Source of the DNA: Anoplopoma fimbria
Taxonomy: Eukaryota; Chordata; Actinopteri; Perciformes; Anoplopomatidae
Direction: 5' to 3'
Assembly (NCBI RefSeq): GCF_027596085.1
Contig: NC_072455.1
Coordinates: 4,903,959 to 4,967,958 of the forward strand
DNA length: 64,000 bases
The notes beneath the pieces were generated by a model. It worked only from the letters and a program-made list of their open reading frames with translations. It made no database searches and was not told where the DNA came from. Shown here piece by piece: positions 22,449 through 42,780 of the stretch. Position 1 is the stretch's first letter. Every line of letters begins with the position of its first letter. The position numbers were made by a program, and so were the translations under genes.

Positions 22449-24512
22449 ATGGAGTCAGATGGGGACAATATTATGTTAGTGCAGAATTTACTTTCAGAGT
22501 ATGTGAAACAAAATCCAACGTCCACCAACACGCAACTGTTCTCTTTTTTGGCGCTGCTGAACGCGTACGTTCCTGATTCCTACCTCCTGATGTCTGAGTG
22601 TCAACAGATCCTTGGACCACCCGATCCCATCCACGGAGGCCCCCCCTTTGAAGAAAGAATGGAGCCTTTTACATTGTTTGTGGGCATATCCAGTACAAAC
22701 CCTGAACACATTTGTATCATTGACCCAATTTCTGCACAGTGTGCTGTGAAGCGACTAGCTGCCTTAGGGATTTCCAGGAGTGCCACAGTGAAGAACTTCA
22801 TGTTCTCACTTTGTGGAGATCAGCCCCAACCACATATACTCCAGTTCATCAAAGATTTGCTGACAAAGAGAGAATTTGGAGAAAAGGGTAAAGAGAAGTT
22901 CTCAAGGTTGATTGAAGATATAGGTGAGGAAGAGAATTTCTACAACGCTGTGTCCATCTTGACAGCTGCATCAAATAAATTTAAACAAAACCACATATAC
23001 CCCCAAACCCTTTCCCGTCTCATTTACATCAGAAGAGGCATCATTGACTATACAAAAGCTGAAGAATGGGCAAAGAAAGCAATTGCAAGAGCTCCAAACA
23101 ACTCTTATGTGGCTGACACTCTCGGGCAGGTTTACAAGAATCGTTTGATAAGGGAAGCCAGACAACTGGAGGATATCTTACACATGGCAGAAGAAGCTTT
23201 CAAAGCCTTCAAAGATGTGGAGATGAAAGCTGACGGAGAAGAGGGCCTGGAAATGAGGGACATGGCTGGTACTATAAGCATTTCAGATTCCTTTAACAAC
23301 AGAGGCCTTTTTGGCTTCATTCAAGTGGCAAAGATATCCTTTGATAAACTCAAAGCAGTAAGATCTAATCCTTCACAGGAACACGGGAGGTTCATCCAAA
23401 ACTTAGTAATGGAAGTTGAAGCTAAGTTTGACTTTTTCGAACGGTACCTTACCTACTCCAAGCTTGACATGACATCCACAGAGCCACATTACTTCTGGAA
23501 GAACGTTGTACTTTGTTACGAAATGTACACAGCAAAAACAGCGGCTGAATCCATAAGCTTCCCAGGCCTTCTAGATCGTCTGAATCATGGCCTTTTCACA
23601 TCAAAGGGAAGATTTGCAGGTTTTGAGGAGGCAGAGCAAAGTGTGTCGGATTTAGAGGCCATCCAAGATGATTTGAAAACAAACTACGAGGCCAATCGTG
23701 ACAATGTCCAAGCAGCCGAGAGCTACATCCTCTCCAACATCATCTTGAGCAACAAGATGCATAACTCTCCTGAGCTCACCTCAGAGAATGAACTCAAAGC
23801 AATAATACACCGATTCTTGGACACAGATGTGGGGTGTAGAAGCCCAGAGTTTTACCTTGTGGCTCTGCTGTTGTTTTGGCCTCAAGTGGTGCAAGATGAG
23901 GTGCAAGATGAGGACGATGAAGAAGTGGAACAACAGGCCACAGAGGATGAGGGGTCAGAAGACGAAACCTTGGAGGTTGAGGACAGCGATGAGGAACAAG
24001 AAACAAGCGGAGAGCCTGAACAACTATCCCTTGACCTCATGTTTGAGCCTGACCTGCAACAGTTTGTCACATTCATGGAGAAAGCGTTTGAGAGATCTGA
24101 TGCCAAGTACCTTCGAGGCCGTTACCTTTTGCCTCTGTTTTTTCTGGGGAAGAGGTCTGTACTGAGCAGATGGATCCACAAATCAAGGCTGGATGCAATC
24201 GTGGAAAAAGAGGTGGATGCTGAGCTAGCTCGTGAACAGGATGAAAGAACTGGGGAGAAATTGAGCCGGATCAACGAAAAATGGATCAATGGGGATGTGT
24301 GGCGAATCCCAGAAATTGAAGACCTGCTTCTACCAGTCTGGGTTGAGCTAGACTGGGAACATGAAGAGGATGAAGTGATTGTTTGTGCTGGAGGGAAGAA
24401 AATAAAGGTTACAACAGAGGTTGTATCTTATTCAGCGCTGAGTCAAATGCGTTTCTATCTTGGCTTCACCATTAAGGGTCCTTTCGTCTCCACAGTGGAA
24501 CGTCCTCACTGA
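22449..24512 (+). CDS. samd9l-like: SAMD9L-like protein lacking the NTPase, copy C (687 aa)
   Basis: A near-identical paralogue of the 11360-13429 gene with the same start context and the same absence of SAM, AlbA, SIR2-like and P-loop regions. The acidic run (about residues 480-525) is conserved almost unchanged. Differences cluster: residues after RMEPF (TLFVGI versus LILIKK), the segment after SVSIL/SVSVL (TAASNKFKQNHIYP versus KTASNKLTQYPIYP), and the C-terminus, where a short segment is missing and the end reads FVSTVERPH. AATAAA is at 24969. Function unknown; intact frame and recent duplication suggest it may be expressed, which is inference. Confidence 0.85.
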   Translation: MESDGDNIMLVQNLLSEYVKQNPTSTNTQLFSFLALLNAYVPDSYLLMSECQQILGPPDPIHGGPPFEERMEPFTLFVGISSTNPEHICIIDPISAQCAVKRLAALGISRSATVKNFMFSLCGDQPQPHILQFIKDLLTKREFGEKGKEKFSRLIEDIGEEENFYNAVSILTAASNKFKQNHIYPQTLSRLIYIRRGIIDYTKAEEWAKKAIARAPNNSYVADTLGQVYKNRLIREARQLEDILHMAEEAFKAFKDVEMKADGEEGLEMRDMAGTISISDSFNNRGLFGFIQVAKISFDKLKAVRSNPSQEHGRFIQNLVMEVEAKFDFFERYLTYSKLDMTSTEPHYFWKNVVLCYEMYTAKTAAESISFPGLLDRLNHGLFTSKGRFAGFEEAEQSVSDLEAIQDDLKTNYEANRDNVQAAESYILSNIILSNKMHNSPELTSENELKAIIHRFLDTDVGCRSPEFYLVALLLFWPQVVQDEVQDEDDEEVEQQATEDEGSEDETLEVEDSDEEQETSGEPEQLSLDLMFEPDLQQFVTFMEKAFERSDAKYLRGRYLLPLFFLGKRSVLSRWIHKSRLDAIVEKEVDAELAREQDERTGEKLSRINEKWINGDVWRIPEIEDLLLPVWVELDWEHEEDEVIVCAGGKKIKVTTEVVSYSALSQMRFYLGFTIKGPFVSTVERPH

Positions 24513-25980
24513 GGACTCTCACATGCCTGGACAGTGATTGACAAAGAACACTTTTGGACTGTACATAAATTCCCGGCATCCCATTCATTTGTTGCTGAGA
24601 TATTTCTGATTGGACAAAAGTGGTAAACTGACCGACAGAGCAACATTGTCACCACTAGTGCTTCCCTGCTAGTGTTGCTAAAAGTAATAACCTTTTGAGA
24701 TATGTAGAATAATGAAAAATAACTGAAAGATTTCCCCAAAACACCCACACTATGTAATTATTTTTACACTATATAACTTTGATGCAGTATGCAAAGTAAA
24801 GAGCAAATGCTCAAGGTTAACTGTGTTAGAAAAGTGTCAAATCAACTGCACAGACATTTTTGAGACTTTTATAGATGGTATAGTGGTTGCATCATCAAGT
24901 TTATGTCCCACAAGTTAGGTTCATTTAACCATTTTGCATTATTTAATTATTTGGATGGTGGATTGGTGAATAAAACATTTTGATTTACATTTCTTTATCT
25001 ATTTTAATTAACTATAATTGACCATACTATAACAGTATCATAACCAGCTGGCTTCTATTTTAAAAATGCTTGTATTATCATTTGGTGTTAAAAGATATAT
25101 ATGATATGATATATAATATATTTTTTTTTTTCTCTGTTTTCTCTTTTATTTTTAAATTAAATTTTCCAATACAGCATGCACTCATATAAATACAAAGAGT
25201 AGATCAAATGTATTGATTGGATTTCATTGGCCTTGTGCAGTGTTATGATATTTTATGAGTTGTTGGTTGTATTTCTGTTTTTTTTCAAATGTATTATGTA
25301 TGCGTATTCTAACATCAATCATTTTTTTTTAAATAAAATTGGTGTGAAAATGTCATTTGAAATTATGTGGGCAGTTGTTTTGGCAAAATAATAAAACTTG
25401 TGATTAAAAATATGATATTTTGCTTTGTGCGTTTTTATTAAGATGTCAACTACAGCCAAAGTCCAAAACCCATTAAATGATGCAAAGCCACTTTGAAGGT
25501 CCTTTACATAATGATAACATTAATTTGGATTGTGCACAACAATATTTTCTGAATGAAGGACTTCTTCTTGAAACAGAACATTTTTACACAGTAGTATTGT
25601 TACTTTTGTATAAGTAAAATATCATTTTTTTCTTCGACCACTGCCCCTTAGACTTATCTTGTGAACCATGGAGTTGGCCAGCCCCTAGGATTTGGATGCA
25701 CTAAACTAAATAAGCCAACTGTATATAAAGTAGTTATAACTAACTATAACAATAACAATCTAATAATGTAATTTTAAATATGATATGTCTGTCACAGGGA
25801 TGCAGTTCTCTTTCTGCAAATACGTCTGTACTTTTAATTTAGTCGGTTGCTTCCAGTAGATTTTTCATTCAGGGCATTTACTTGTCATGGATTATGTTTA
25901 CATTGATGTATGAGTACTTTCTTTACGTACAGGGGCCGTGATTTTGTGGCTAGTGCAGAACACAACAACATTTTACAAAA
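24513..25980 (+). other. 3' UTR and flank of copy C
   Basis: Nearly identical to 13430-14870, with small indels (an extra segment near 24682-24705 and a shorter TA tract near 25110). No gene is seen. Confidence 0.6.
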
Positions 25981-26027
25981 CTAAATCAAAAATACAACAT
26001 TTTAGAAAAACACAGCAACAAAAGATA

Positions 26028-26110
26028 CGATAAGATAAGATAAAATAAGATAATCCTTTATTAGTCCCGCAGCGGGGAAATGTACAGGATTACAGCAGCA
26101 TAGGGTATAG
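26028..26110 (+). repeat. Short interspersed repeat fragment
   Basis: A (GATAA)n-like run leads into cctttattagtcccgcagcg and a tail. The same family occurs at 4536-4612. Confidence 0.55.
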
Positions 26111-26392
26111 TGCAAACAAGAGACATAAGAAAAAAATAAAATAGATAAAAAAACAAGTATTATAAATAAGCAATAAAAACAGTAAAGAATCCACAATAAC
26201 TAATATATTATATATACAAACCAGAATAACTATTATAACTATAATTGCACAGTGTATTTGTATTACACAGGTCAGAAAACATTTATAAAACTACATTAAA
26301 AAAATAGAAAAAGAAAATCCAATAATTTCTAAATGATCTAAATACTATTTCCAGCACTGTACATTTTTATTCCTGTTCTATCTTTATTTTGT

Positions 26393-26665
26393 TGTATAGT
26401 ATGTGTATTTATTGTCTGTGTAGTTGTATAGTATGTGTATTTATTGTCTGTGTAGTTGTATAGTATGTGTATTTATTGTCTGTGTAGTTGTATAGTATGT
26501 GTATTTATTGTCTGTGTCTGTGTAGTTGTATAGTATGTGTATTTATTGTCTGTGTAGTTGTATAGTATGTGTATTTATTGTCTGTGTAGTTGTATAGTAT
26601 GTGTATTTATTGTCTGTGTAGTTGTATAGTATGTGTATTTATTGTCTGTGTCTGTGTAGTTGAGC
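26393..26665. repeat. 32-bp minisatellite, eight copies
   Basis: The unit starts tgtatagtatgtgtatttat and ends tgtctgtgtagt. About eight copies are present; the fourth and eighth carry an extra six bases (tctgtg). It ends beside a LINE-like tail (gatcaataaaggaata). Confidence 0.9.
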
Positions 26666-26699
26666 TGCTGCAACACTTGAATTTCCCCCATGGGGATCA

Positions 26700-27570
26700 A
26701 TAAAGGAATATAATAAGTTAAAGACTGAATAAATAATAACACCAGTAAAGTACATGTGGTGTATCTTCGGAATTTCCGAGGGGCCCTGAATGCAGCATCC
26801 CCCGCATCACTCCAGTTAATTAGCCGTTAGTCCCTTATAAGGGACTAAATAAAAAACACAACATTTTATAAAAACACAGCAACAAAACAGAAAAAAATTA
26901 TAAAACTACATAAAAAAAAAAGAGTATTTTTTTTGTGTTTTTTTAAACTAAATGCTATTTCCAGCACTGTTAAAGACTGCATCATATTAATTAAAAAACA
27001 CTATTTATTTATTATTGAACAATGTCACATGTACACTTTTACTTTCATTTTAATCCTCTGTAAAAAAAATAAAGGAAGAAGGAAGTGGTTATTATTTTTT
27101 ATTATTTTTTTTATTATTTATCATTATTATTTATTATTATTATTTTTTATTATTATAAAAAAAATTTTTTTATTGAACAATGTCACATGTACACTTTTAC
27201 TTTCATTTCAATAAAGGAATATAATAAGTTAAAGACTGAATAAATAATAACACCAGTGATGTTCGGAATTTCCGAGGGGCCCTGAACGCACCATTCCCCC
27301 GCATCACTCCAGTTAATTAGCCGTTAGTCCCTTATAAGGGCCGTGATTTCGTACACAGCAACATTTCACAAAAACTAAATAAAAAACACAACATTTTATA
27401 AAAAAAAAACACAGCAACAAAACAGAAAAAAATTATAAAACTACATAAAAAAAAAAAGTAGTCTTTTTTTTTTTGTGTTTTTTTTAACTAAATACCATTT
27501 CCAGCACTGTTAAATTCTGCATCATATTAATTAAAAAACACTATTTATCAACAATAAATTTTATGTGGTG
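26700..27570 (+). repeat. Tandemly duplicated block upstream of the TRIM gene
   Basis: A unit of about 490 bases is present at 26720-27210 and again from about 27210. It includes gaataaataataacaccagt, ggaatttccgaggggccc and ccagttaattagccgttagt. A third partial copy of the ggaatttccgaggggccc part is at 27577. Short pieces (acaatgtcacatgtacactt) recur at 27020, 27178, 28078 and 28345. Confidence 0.75.
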
Positions 27571-27574
27571 TGTG

Positions 27575-27739
27575 TTTGGAATTTCCGAGGGGCCCTGAAC
27601 GCAGCATCCTGGACCCGGAACGACAGGTGCACCGCGGCGTCAACACCTGACACGTTAGCCTCGTTTCTTCTTCTGTGGTATAGACGCGTGTGTACGGGAT
27701 CGAGGGGGACCAGTGTTCCGGCTCTGTCGAGGTAGGACT

Positions 27740-27740
<1 letters not shown>
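27575..27740 (+). promoter_or_regulatory. GC-rich segment, possible TRIM promoter and first exon
   Basis: This short CpG-rich island sits in AT-rich DNA. It contains ggaatttcc (NF-kB-like, 27578-27586) and ends with a possible donor (gtcgag/gtaggac, about 27733). A matching acceptor before the TRIM start is ttcatctacag/aaggtgg at about 29292. This is inference from composition and splice-site quality. Confidence 0.35.

Positions 27741-27777
<37 letters not shown>
27741..27777. repeat. (GT)n microsatellite
   Basis: A pure GT tract of about 36 bases. Confidence 0.9.
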
Positions 27778-27778
<1 letters not shown>

Positions 27779-27981
27779 CATACTGCTCCATGCAACACAG
27801 TGTGTGACGTTAGCTTGCTACTAGGTAGCTAAGCTAGCTGGCCCTTATATGTGTGGTGTGACCCGATAACCTAGTTCGGTCACGGTGTGTGCGAGTGGCA
27901 ACGTTAAGAGCCGTTGTCAGGACAACTGACCTTGTTTACTTTCGTTTTAATCCTCTGTTGAAAAATAACATGCAGGAAGAA

Positions 27982-27984
<3 letters not shown>

Positions 27985-28040
<56 letters not shown>

Positions 28041-28445
28041 TTTATTTATTTATTATATATATTTATTTATTATTGAACAATGTCACATGTACACTTTTAC
28101 TTTCATTTTAATCCCCTGTAAAAAAAAAAAAAAAAAAGGAAGAAGGAAGTGGTTATTAGGAATTTTTGTATTATTATTTATTATTATTATTTTTTATTAT
28201 TATTTTTTTATTATTATTATAATATTTTTTTTATTGAACAATGTATGTACACTTTTACTTTATTTTAATCCTCTGTTATAACATTTTTATTATAATTATT
28301 TATTTATTTATTTATTTATTATATTATTTATTTTTTATTGAACAATGTCACATGTACACTTTTACTTTCATTTTAATCCTCTGTAAAAAAAATAACATGC
28401 AGGAAGAAGGAAGTGGTTATTATTATTATTATTTTTTTTTATTAT
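27985..28445. repeat. AT-rich repeats in the TRIM upstream region
   Basis: A (TA)n tract (27988-28036) is followed by several imperfect copies of a segment with acaatgtcacatgtacactt and ttttaatcctctgt, and by ATT-rich runs. The closest non-repeated relative is at 27935-27985, so these look like local duplications of intron-like DNA. Confidence 0.7.
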
Positions 28446-29290
28446 TATTTTTTTGTAATGAAGTTGCTTATTTTATCTAAGCATTAGTCCAAAATCTAAA
28501 GATTTATTATTCTTTTTTTATTTATGAGAAAAATGCCAAATATTCAGATTTCAGGGACCAGGACCACAGAATGATTTTTGCATTGTTGCCTGAAAAATAA
28601 ACCGATTAATTGAAAGCAGTTGCTGATGAATATTTAGTTCATCGTCCAATCAATGAATCATTAATGTTTCAGCTTTAATCGTATAAATAAAGAAGGATGC
28701 GACTAAAGAATATTTTCTTTTGAGGCTGATGCCATTAGTCAATTAATCCATTGTGAGAAAACGAATTGCCAGCTATTTGATAAATGATCAATCGTTCCAG
28801 TTATCTATTAAAGCATTAGTGCTAAACATTTGTTGTTACAACTTTTTGTGAGGATTTGCTATTTTTATTCTGTTTTATATAACGTTATAAGTTTTTTGTG
28901 TGTGTTTTGGACTGTTAGTCCGACAGAAAAATGCAATTAAAAGTCATCACCTTGGGTTCTGGAAATGTATGCATTTTGCCTCTGACACTTTATATTCTAA
29001 ATGATCTATCTTCTAATTTAAATGAACACATACATTCATAATCAATAATTTGTTTGATCCATATAATTTGAAATTTTCTTGATGTTTAAGTGTCATATTG
29101 GAATTTCTATTGGAACAGTCTAAAAGTCAAAAGTTTTAAATTTACAATGGTTTAAAACAAAGAAAGGTAGCAAATCCTCAAACCTGACAAGTTGAAAACA
29201 GTGCATATTTAGAGTTTTTGATTAATTAAGAACTTAAAGAATTATTAGCAACTTTTAAAAACAAGCATTTCTTTCAATTTCTTCATCTAC
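28446..29290. other. AT-rich non-coding DNA upstream of TRIM
   Basis: No gene or distinct element recognised. It may be the first intron if the exon near 27.7 kb is real. Confidence 0.4.
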
Positions 29291-29444
29291 AGAAGGTGGA
29301 AATTCTACATCAGGACGCTTGCAGCCACTTTTGCTTCTCCCCCCTCCACACTGTGCGTCCTCTCCATCTATCTCCAATTACCACTTCTTCAGCATCTTTT
29401 AAATCTACCACTCACCGTTCGGACCTCACAGTGTGAATACTGAC

Positions 29445-34360
<4,916 letters not shown>

Positions 34361-35145
34361 CTTGGGACTGGATTTGTATAAATATATTTTTACAGTTATT
34401 AAAGCACTTTGGACAGATGTTATGGTTGTAACATCTGTTTTGGGGTTGCACTCATCTTCTATTTGAATGTCCCATGTACATTTCAGGACTCGAGCAGCTA
34501 CCGCGTTTTGCCTCAAATCCCCCCTTCAATATTCTGAGATGACACACTGGATGATAACAGAGCTTCTATACAGCTGGATTTCAAAACTAACGTGTGCGCT
34601 GAGAATCTGCCAATGTGGATCTCGTGCTAAACCTGTGTCGCATACTGCTGAACTTAACTAAGGTGCTTTATTGTAGAAGACGTTTTGCTGTATTCGTAAA
34701 TACACGGATGTGAATGTATAATGGAAGAATGTGGCTGAAGGACTCCTCAAACTGAATTTGGCAAAAAAAACTTCTGCATGTCTTTGATGCCAGATTTTCT
34801 ACCACTTTGCTCCAAAAAAATGTATGAAATATGAGGAATTTGTCGATTTAATCTAATCCGTTTTGAGAACTTTCACCTGTTCACCTGCTTTTTGATATAA
34901 CGGGTGCTAGGCAGAGAAAGCTTCTAAAATGTTCCGAGCACAGGCAGGAAAATGTTTGAATTCATTGAGTTGCCCAGTTTTCCATCACCATAGAAAGCCT
35001 TTGGATCTGTATCCGTAAACAGGCCGACATATTTGACCTGAAGGAGAGCGAACACGCCCGCAAGTCCTGCGTGTACGGGCTGTTGTGATTGTTTCATTCA
35101 TGCTACAGTTAAACATTGCAAGCCAAAGAGTGAGGATGTGCGTGT

Positions 35146-35192
<47 letters not shown>

Positions 35193-35511
35193 CATGGATA
35201 CTTAAAAAGGTTTTGTTTGCTTAGCATGACATTTGAATAAGAAATGCAATGTTTTAACAACAGTCTACATAGTCTACATCTTCTTTTCATAGTTGTGCTT
35301 CAGAAGCAGTTAATGCATTGTTTAAAAAAAAAAGAATAATTTCTATGCACAGCTCATTCATTATTCTCAAAATATCAGTTTCTGGTGATGAGGAATTTTG
35401 CACTTTACTACACTACATGCTATGTAAGACCTGAGATATTTGAATGTTAAAAGTAAATATTTTTTTTGATACGAGTGATTTTGTGCGGGGCCAAACTGAA
35501 ATGATGAATTC

Positions 35512-35546
<35 letters not shown>

Positions 35547-35560
35547 GCCTGTTGAAATGT
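34361..35560 (+). other. TRIM 3' UTR region
   Basis: Downstream of the stop codon lie a possible early signal (ATTAAA near 34398) and AATAAA near 35542. A (GT)n tract is at 35150-35188 and an (AAT)n tract at 35513-35545. No additional gene is supported. Confidence 0.5.
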
Positions 35561-36090
35561 GCAAAGTTGACAAGCTGTCCTTGTGAAAATATGACAAATG
35601 TGTGCATTGGTCGAACGGGCAGATATATAATCTTTAAAAAAAACAACAGACTAAACTGTCATTTCATTTTACTTTTACTGAACTCGATGAAAAATTCAGA
35701 TGTGTGCAGTGATTCAGGAAGATGTCAGGAACAAGGTGAGTAAAAGTGACATAATTATAATTATATGATTTAAAACCCCGTTTAGGATTCTAAAAAAAAA
35801 TGTATCTGACAAAAGTCAAAACAATACAAACCCCTAAAAACTACTTACACCACAGTATGATAAGAGACAAATAATAATACGTTAAAAATAATAAAGATGG
35901 GAAAATAAGCATTTATATATAGGTTTTGATGTAAAAAAAAAAGAAGGGTTTCAAGATGGATATTGTCATTTCATTAAAAAAAAAATAAAGTTTAAAAAAA
36001 CAGTTTATTAAACATTTACATTTGAACTAGCAGAAATACGCAAAAATATATAATATACACCCAACGTGTAATAAACAAATATAAACACAG
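35561..36090. other. Intergenic DNA between TRIM and mrpl48
   Basis: AT-rich; nothing recognised. Confidence 0.5.
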
Positions 36091-36286
36091 CGCCGGTGTT
36101 ATTCACGTCCCGGAACCTTTGTTCTGCTGTTTTCACACCACGGACATCAAATGGGGACGGAGTAGCTTCCTGTGACGTACTTCCGGGTTCGGTAGAGTCG
36201 GCGTGTGTGTGTTTTGAATGTTTTCTTTCTTGTAAGAGAACCAGGTGTGTGTTTTCTGTGAAAGACCGACAGAGAGAGGCCGAGAT
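36091..36286 (+). promoter_or_regulatory. mrpl48: mrpl48 promoter and 5' UTR
   Basis: The stretch before the first ATG is GC-richer than its surroundings and lacks a TATA box. It contains a CRE-like tgacgtac (36173-36180) overlapping an ETS-type acttccgggt (36179-36188). ETS (GABP/NRF-2) sites are common in promoters of nuclear genes for mitochondrial proteins. The motifs are seen; their use is inferred. Confidence 0.55.
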
Positions 36287-40541
<4,255 letters not shown>

Positions 40542-41497
40542 GACCTGTGACATTCTCAAGTCTGATCTTTGCGACTTCCAAAACTGTATGTGACACGGAG
40601 GATGCTCCTTGTTTTCCTGTTTGATTTTCTTTATTTATTCCCTGGCATTTCTTAACTGAATGCCGTCAAAAGTGATCATTTGCATAAAAAAAAACTGTAC
40701 ACATTCATATTTGACATTCTTTTGTGACCTCTGGAAAATAAAACCCTGCCTATTTTCTTTCCAAATCAAGTCATTGTCATTTTTAATGCTTCAATTCTAT
40801 TACTTAAGAATAAATGTTGTGCTGTTCCACACAAATATGTTAGATTCATCTGGAGAAAAGGAAGTGAATCTAAATATTTGCGTATTCTCTAGAATTTTGA
40901 CACATCAGGACATACGTTTCACAAGAAAAAATATGTATGAAACAGATACAAAATAATCCACCTAATTATATTCAAATATAAACTTATTTTTTGATTTCAT
41001 TTTTTTTTATTGTGTAATTTTTATCAGAAAACTTGCCGGATCTTCCTTCCTTCAGATTTGCATTTATTGAGAATTTTTTTTGGCCACTTATAGCTTAAAT
41101 ATATAAAAAAGCTTAAATATGTATGTATATTTTTTTCTTTTTTACATAAATAAATCACTTTAAAGCATTTGGTCATTAAAGAACTGTGACTAAGTAATGT
41201 ACAAAGCAGGGCCTTTTACAAAAAAAAAAAAATGTCAGTGCCTTCTAGTGGACTGAAGGTGACTGCTTATATTTCAAAATGTCTTCAAACATATCTTTGC
41301 CATATCTTGACTGCAATTCTTTGTCATTTCTCGGCTTGCATATACACAGGTATTGATACATCTGCAATAAGCAACTATCAGCTGATTTACTGGTCCTGCT
41401 CTTTTAGTCAAATTTGCTCTACTTCCTTCCTATAAGCTCATAAAGAAAACATTAAAGCTCTTTGGCTCTATCAAAGTCCAAAGATAGTTTTGCTCCT
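40542..41497 (+). other. mrpl48 3' UTR and flanking DNA
   Basis: Contains the AATAAA at 40737. The remainder is AT-rich with no supported gene. Confidence 0.5.
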
Positions 41498-41618
41498 TCA
41501 GAGAGATCCCTTAAGCTCAGAAACAAGAGGCGCAAGATACTCCATCACTTGCAGGATTTCATTCTTTGCATCCTCTGCCAGTGACAAACCTGAGAATGTC
41601 CCTCATTTGGTCTTTTTC
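41498..41618 (-). pseudogene. Decayed CARD exon (C-terminal half)
   Basis: On the minus strand, about 41615-41580 encodes KDQMRDILRFVTG. After a frame change, 41578-41498 encodes AKNEILQVMEYLAPLVSEL followed by KGSL and a stop. Both pieces align in order with the end of the CARD exon at 44199-44467 (DQMSGIIQCLTS, then KDELYKIL, RPLIAELEGSE, stop). The layout, strand and stop position match, so this is a relic of a second copy of that exon. No other exons of such a gene were found nearby. Confidence 0.6.
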
Positions 41619-41629
41619 TACATTCTATA

Positions 41630-42780
41630 GCATAATACTATTTCTACTATGTTTTCTTCATGACTTTTTTCGACACACTATACTATGATTTTTGGGGACT
41701 TTTTCAACATATTTAACTCGGACTATTTCTGACTTTTTTCCGACATTCTATACTATGAGTTTTTTGGCATACTAAACTATGATTTATTTTGACATACTAA
41801 AGTATCAACTTTTATGACTTTTGACATACTATGCTGGAACTATTTCGAGACATTATTCAACATTAATTTACCAGGACCTTTTTTTGACTTTTATTGACAT
41901 AATTAACTAAGATTTTTTAATTATGTTTTTTTTGATATTCTTTTTTCAACATACTGTGAATTTTTTTGAAATACTATACTATGATTTTTTTATTTTTATT
42001 TCAACATACTTTTTTATGACTATTTCTACATACAATACTTTTACTTTTTTCAACATACTATGCTATGATTTTTTTGACTTTTTTCAACATAATATAGTAT
42101 TACTTTTTCATGACTTTTTTCAACATATTATGCTGTCACTTTTTTATTTTTAGATACCATATATGACATACTGAAATATAACCTTTTAATGATTTTTTAT
42201 GACTTTACTATTATACTTTTTATTTTTTCAACATTCTATATGTTTTATGACTTTTTTTGCTATACTATACTATGACTTTCTTTATAAATGCTTTACTCCG
42301 ACGTTTTTATGAAATAATTTTACTATGACTTTTCTTTAAACTATTATAGTATGTCTTTTTATTAAGTACATTTTTTCAACATGTTTTACTCTAACTTCAT
42401 GACTTTTTAAAATGTACTATACTATACCTTTTTAAGACTTTTTTCAACATGCTATATTATAACGTTTTCGCCATACTATAATAAGACTTTTTTTCACATA
42501 CAATACTGTGACTTTTTTATGACCTTTTTGACATGCTGTACTTTGACCTTTTTTAAGGACTTTTCGCACCATTCTATACTATAATTTCTTGGGACTTTTT
42601 TAATATACTATTCTCTGACTTTTTTTGACAAACCACACAATTACTTTTTTTTGACATACTATACTATAACTGTTTCTACATACTATACTTTGACTTATTT
42701 TGACATTTGAGACATTTTTGAATTAGTATTTCAACATACTACTCAGTTTTTTCTCAAAATGCTCTACTACTATGTTTATT
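41630..42780. repeat. Degenerate AT-rich tandem array
   Basis: About 1.1 kb made of imperfect repeats of catactatactatgac followed by a T-rich run and ttcaa, with a spacing of roughly 25-35 bases. Composition is strand-skewed (T-rich on +). No coding content. Confidence 0.8.

Larger units (their letters stand above)
14873..25980 (+). repeat. Segmental duplication, unit 2 (about 11.1 kb, rearranged)
   Basis: Unit 2 repeats 6346-14870. Its left junction (cacaaaaccagaaggcc) joins the post-SAMD9L flank directly into lectin exon 4. It is longer because an LTR element and a partial third copy of the spacer and gene lie inside it. Order: lectin 3' exons, LTR and minisatellite, spacer, truncated copy B, minisatellite and LTR end, short spacer, copy C. 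Confidence 0.9.

Noticed and set aside
27548..27791. His/Thr-rich minus-strand frames
   Set aside because: They are produced by the (GT)n tract and the GC-rich segment; no coding evidence.
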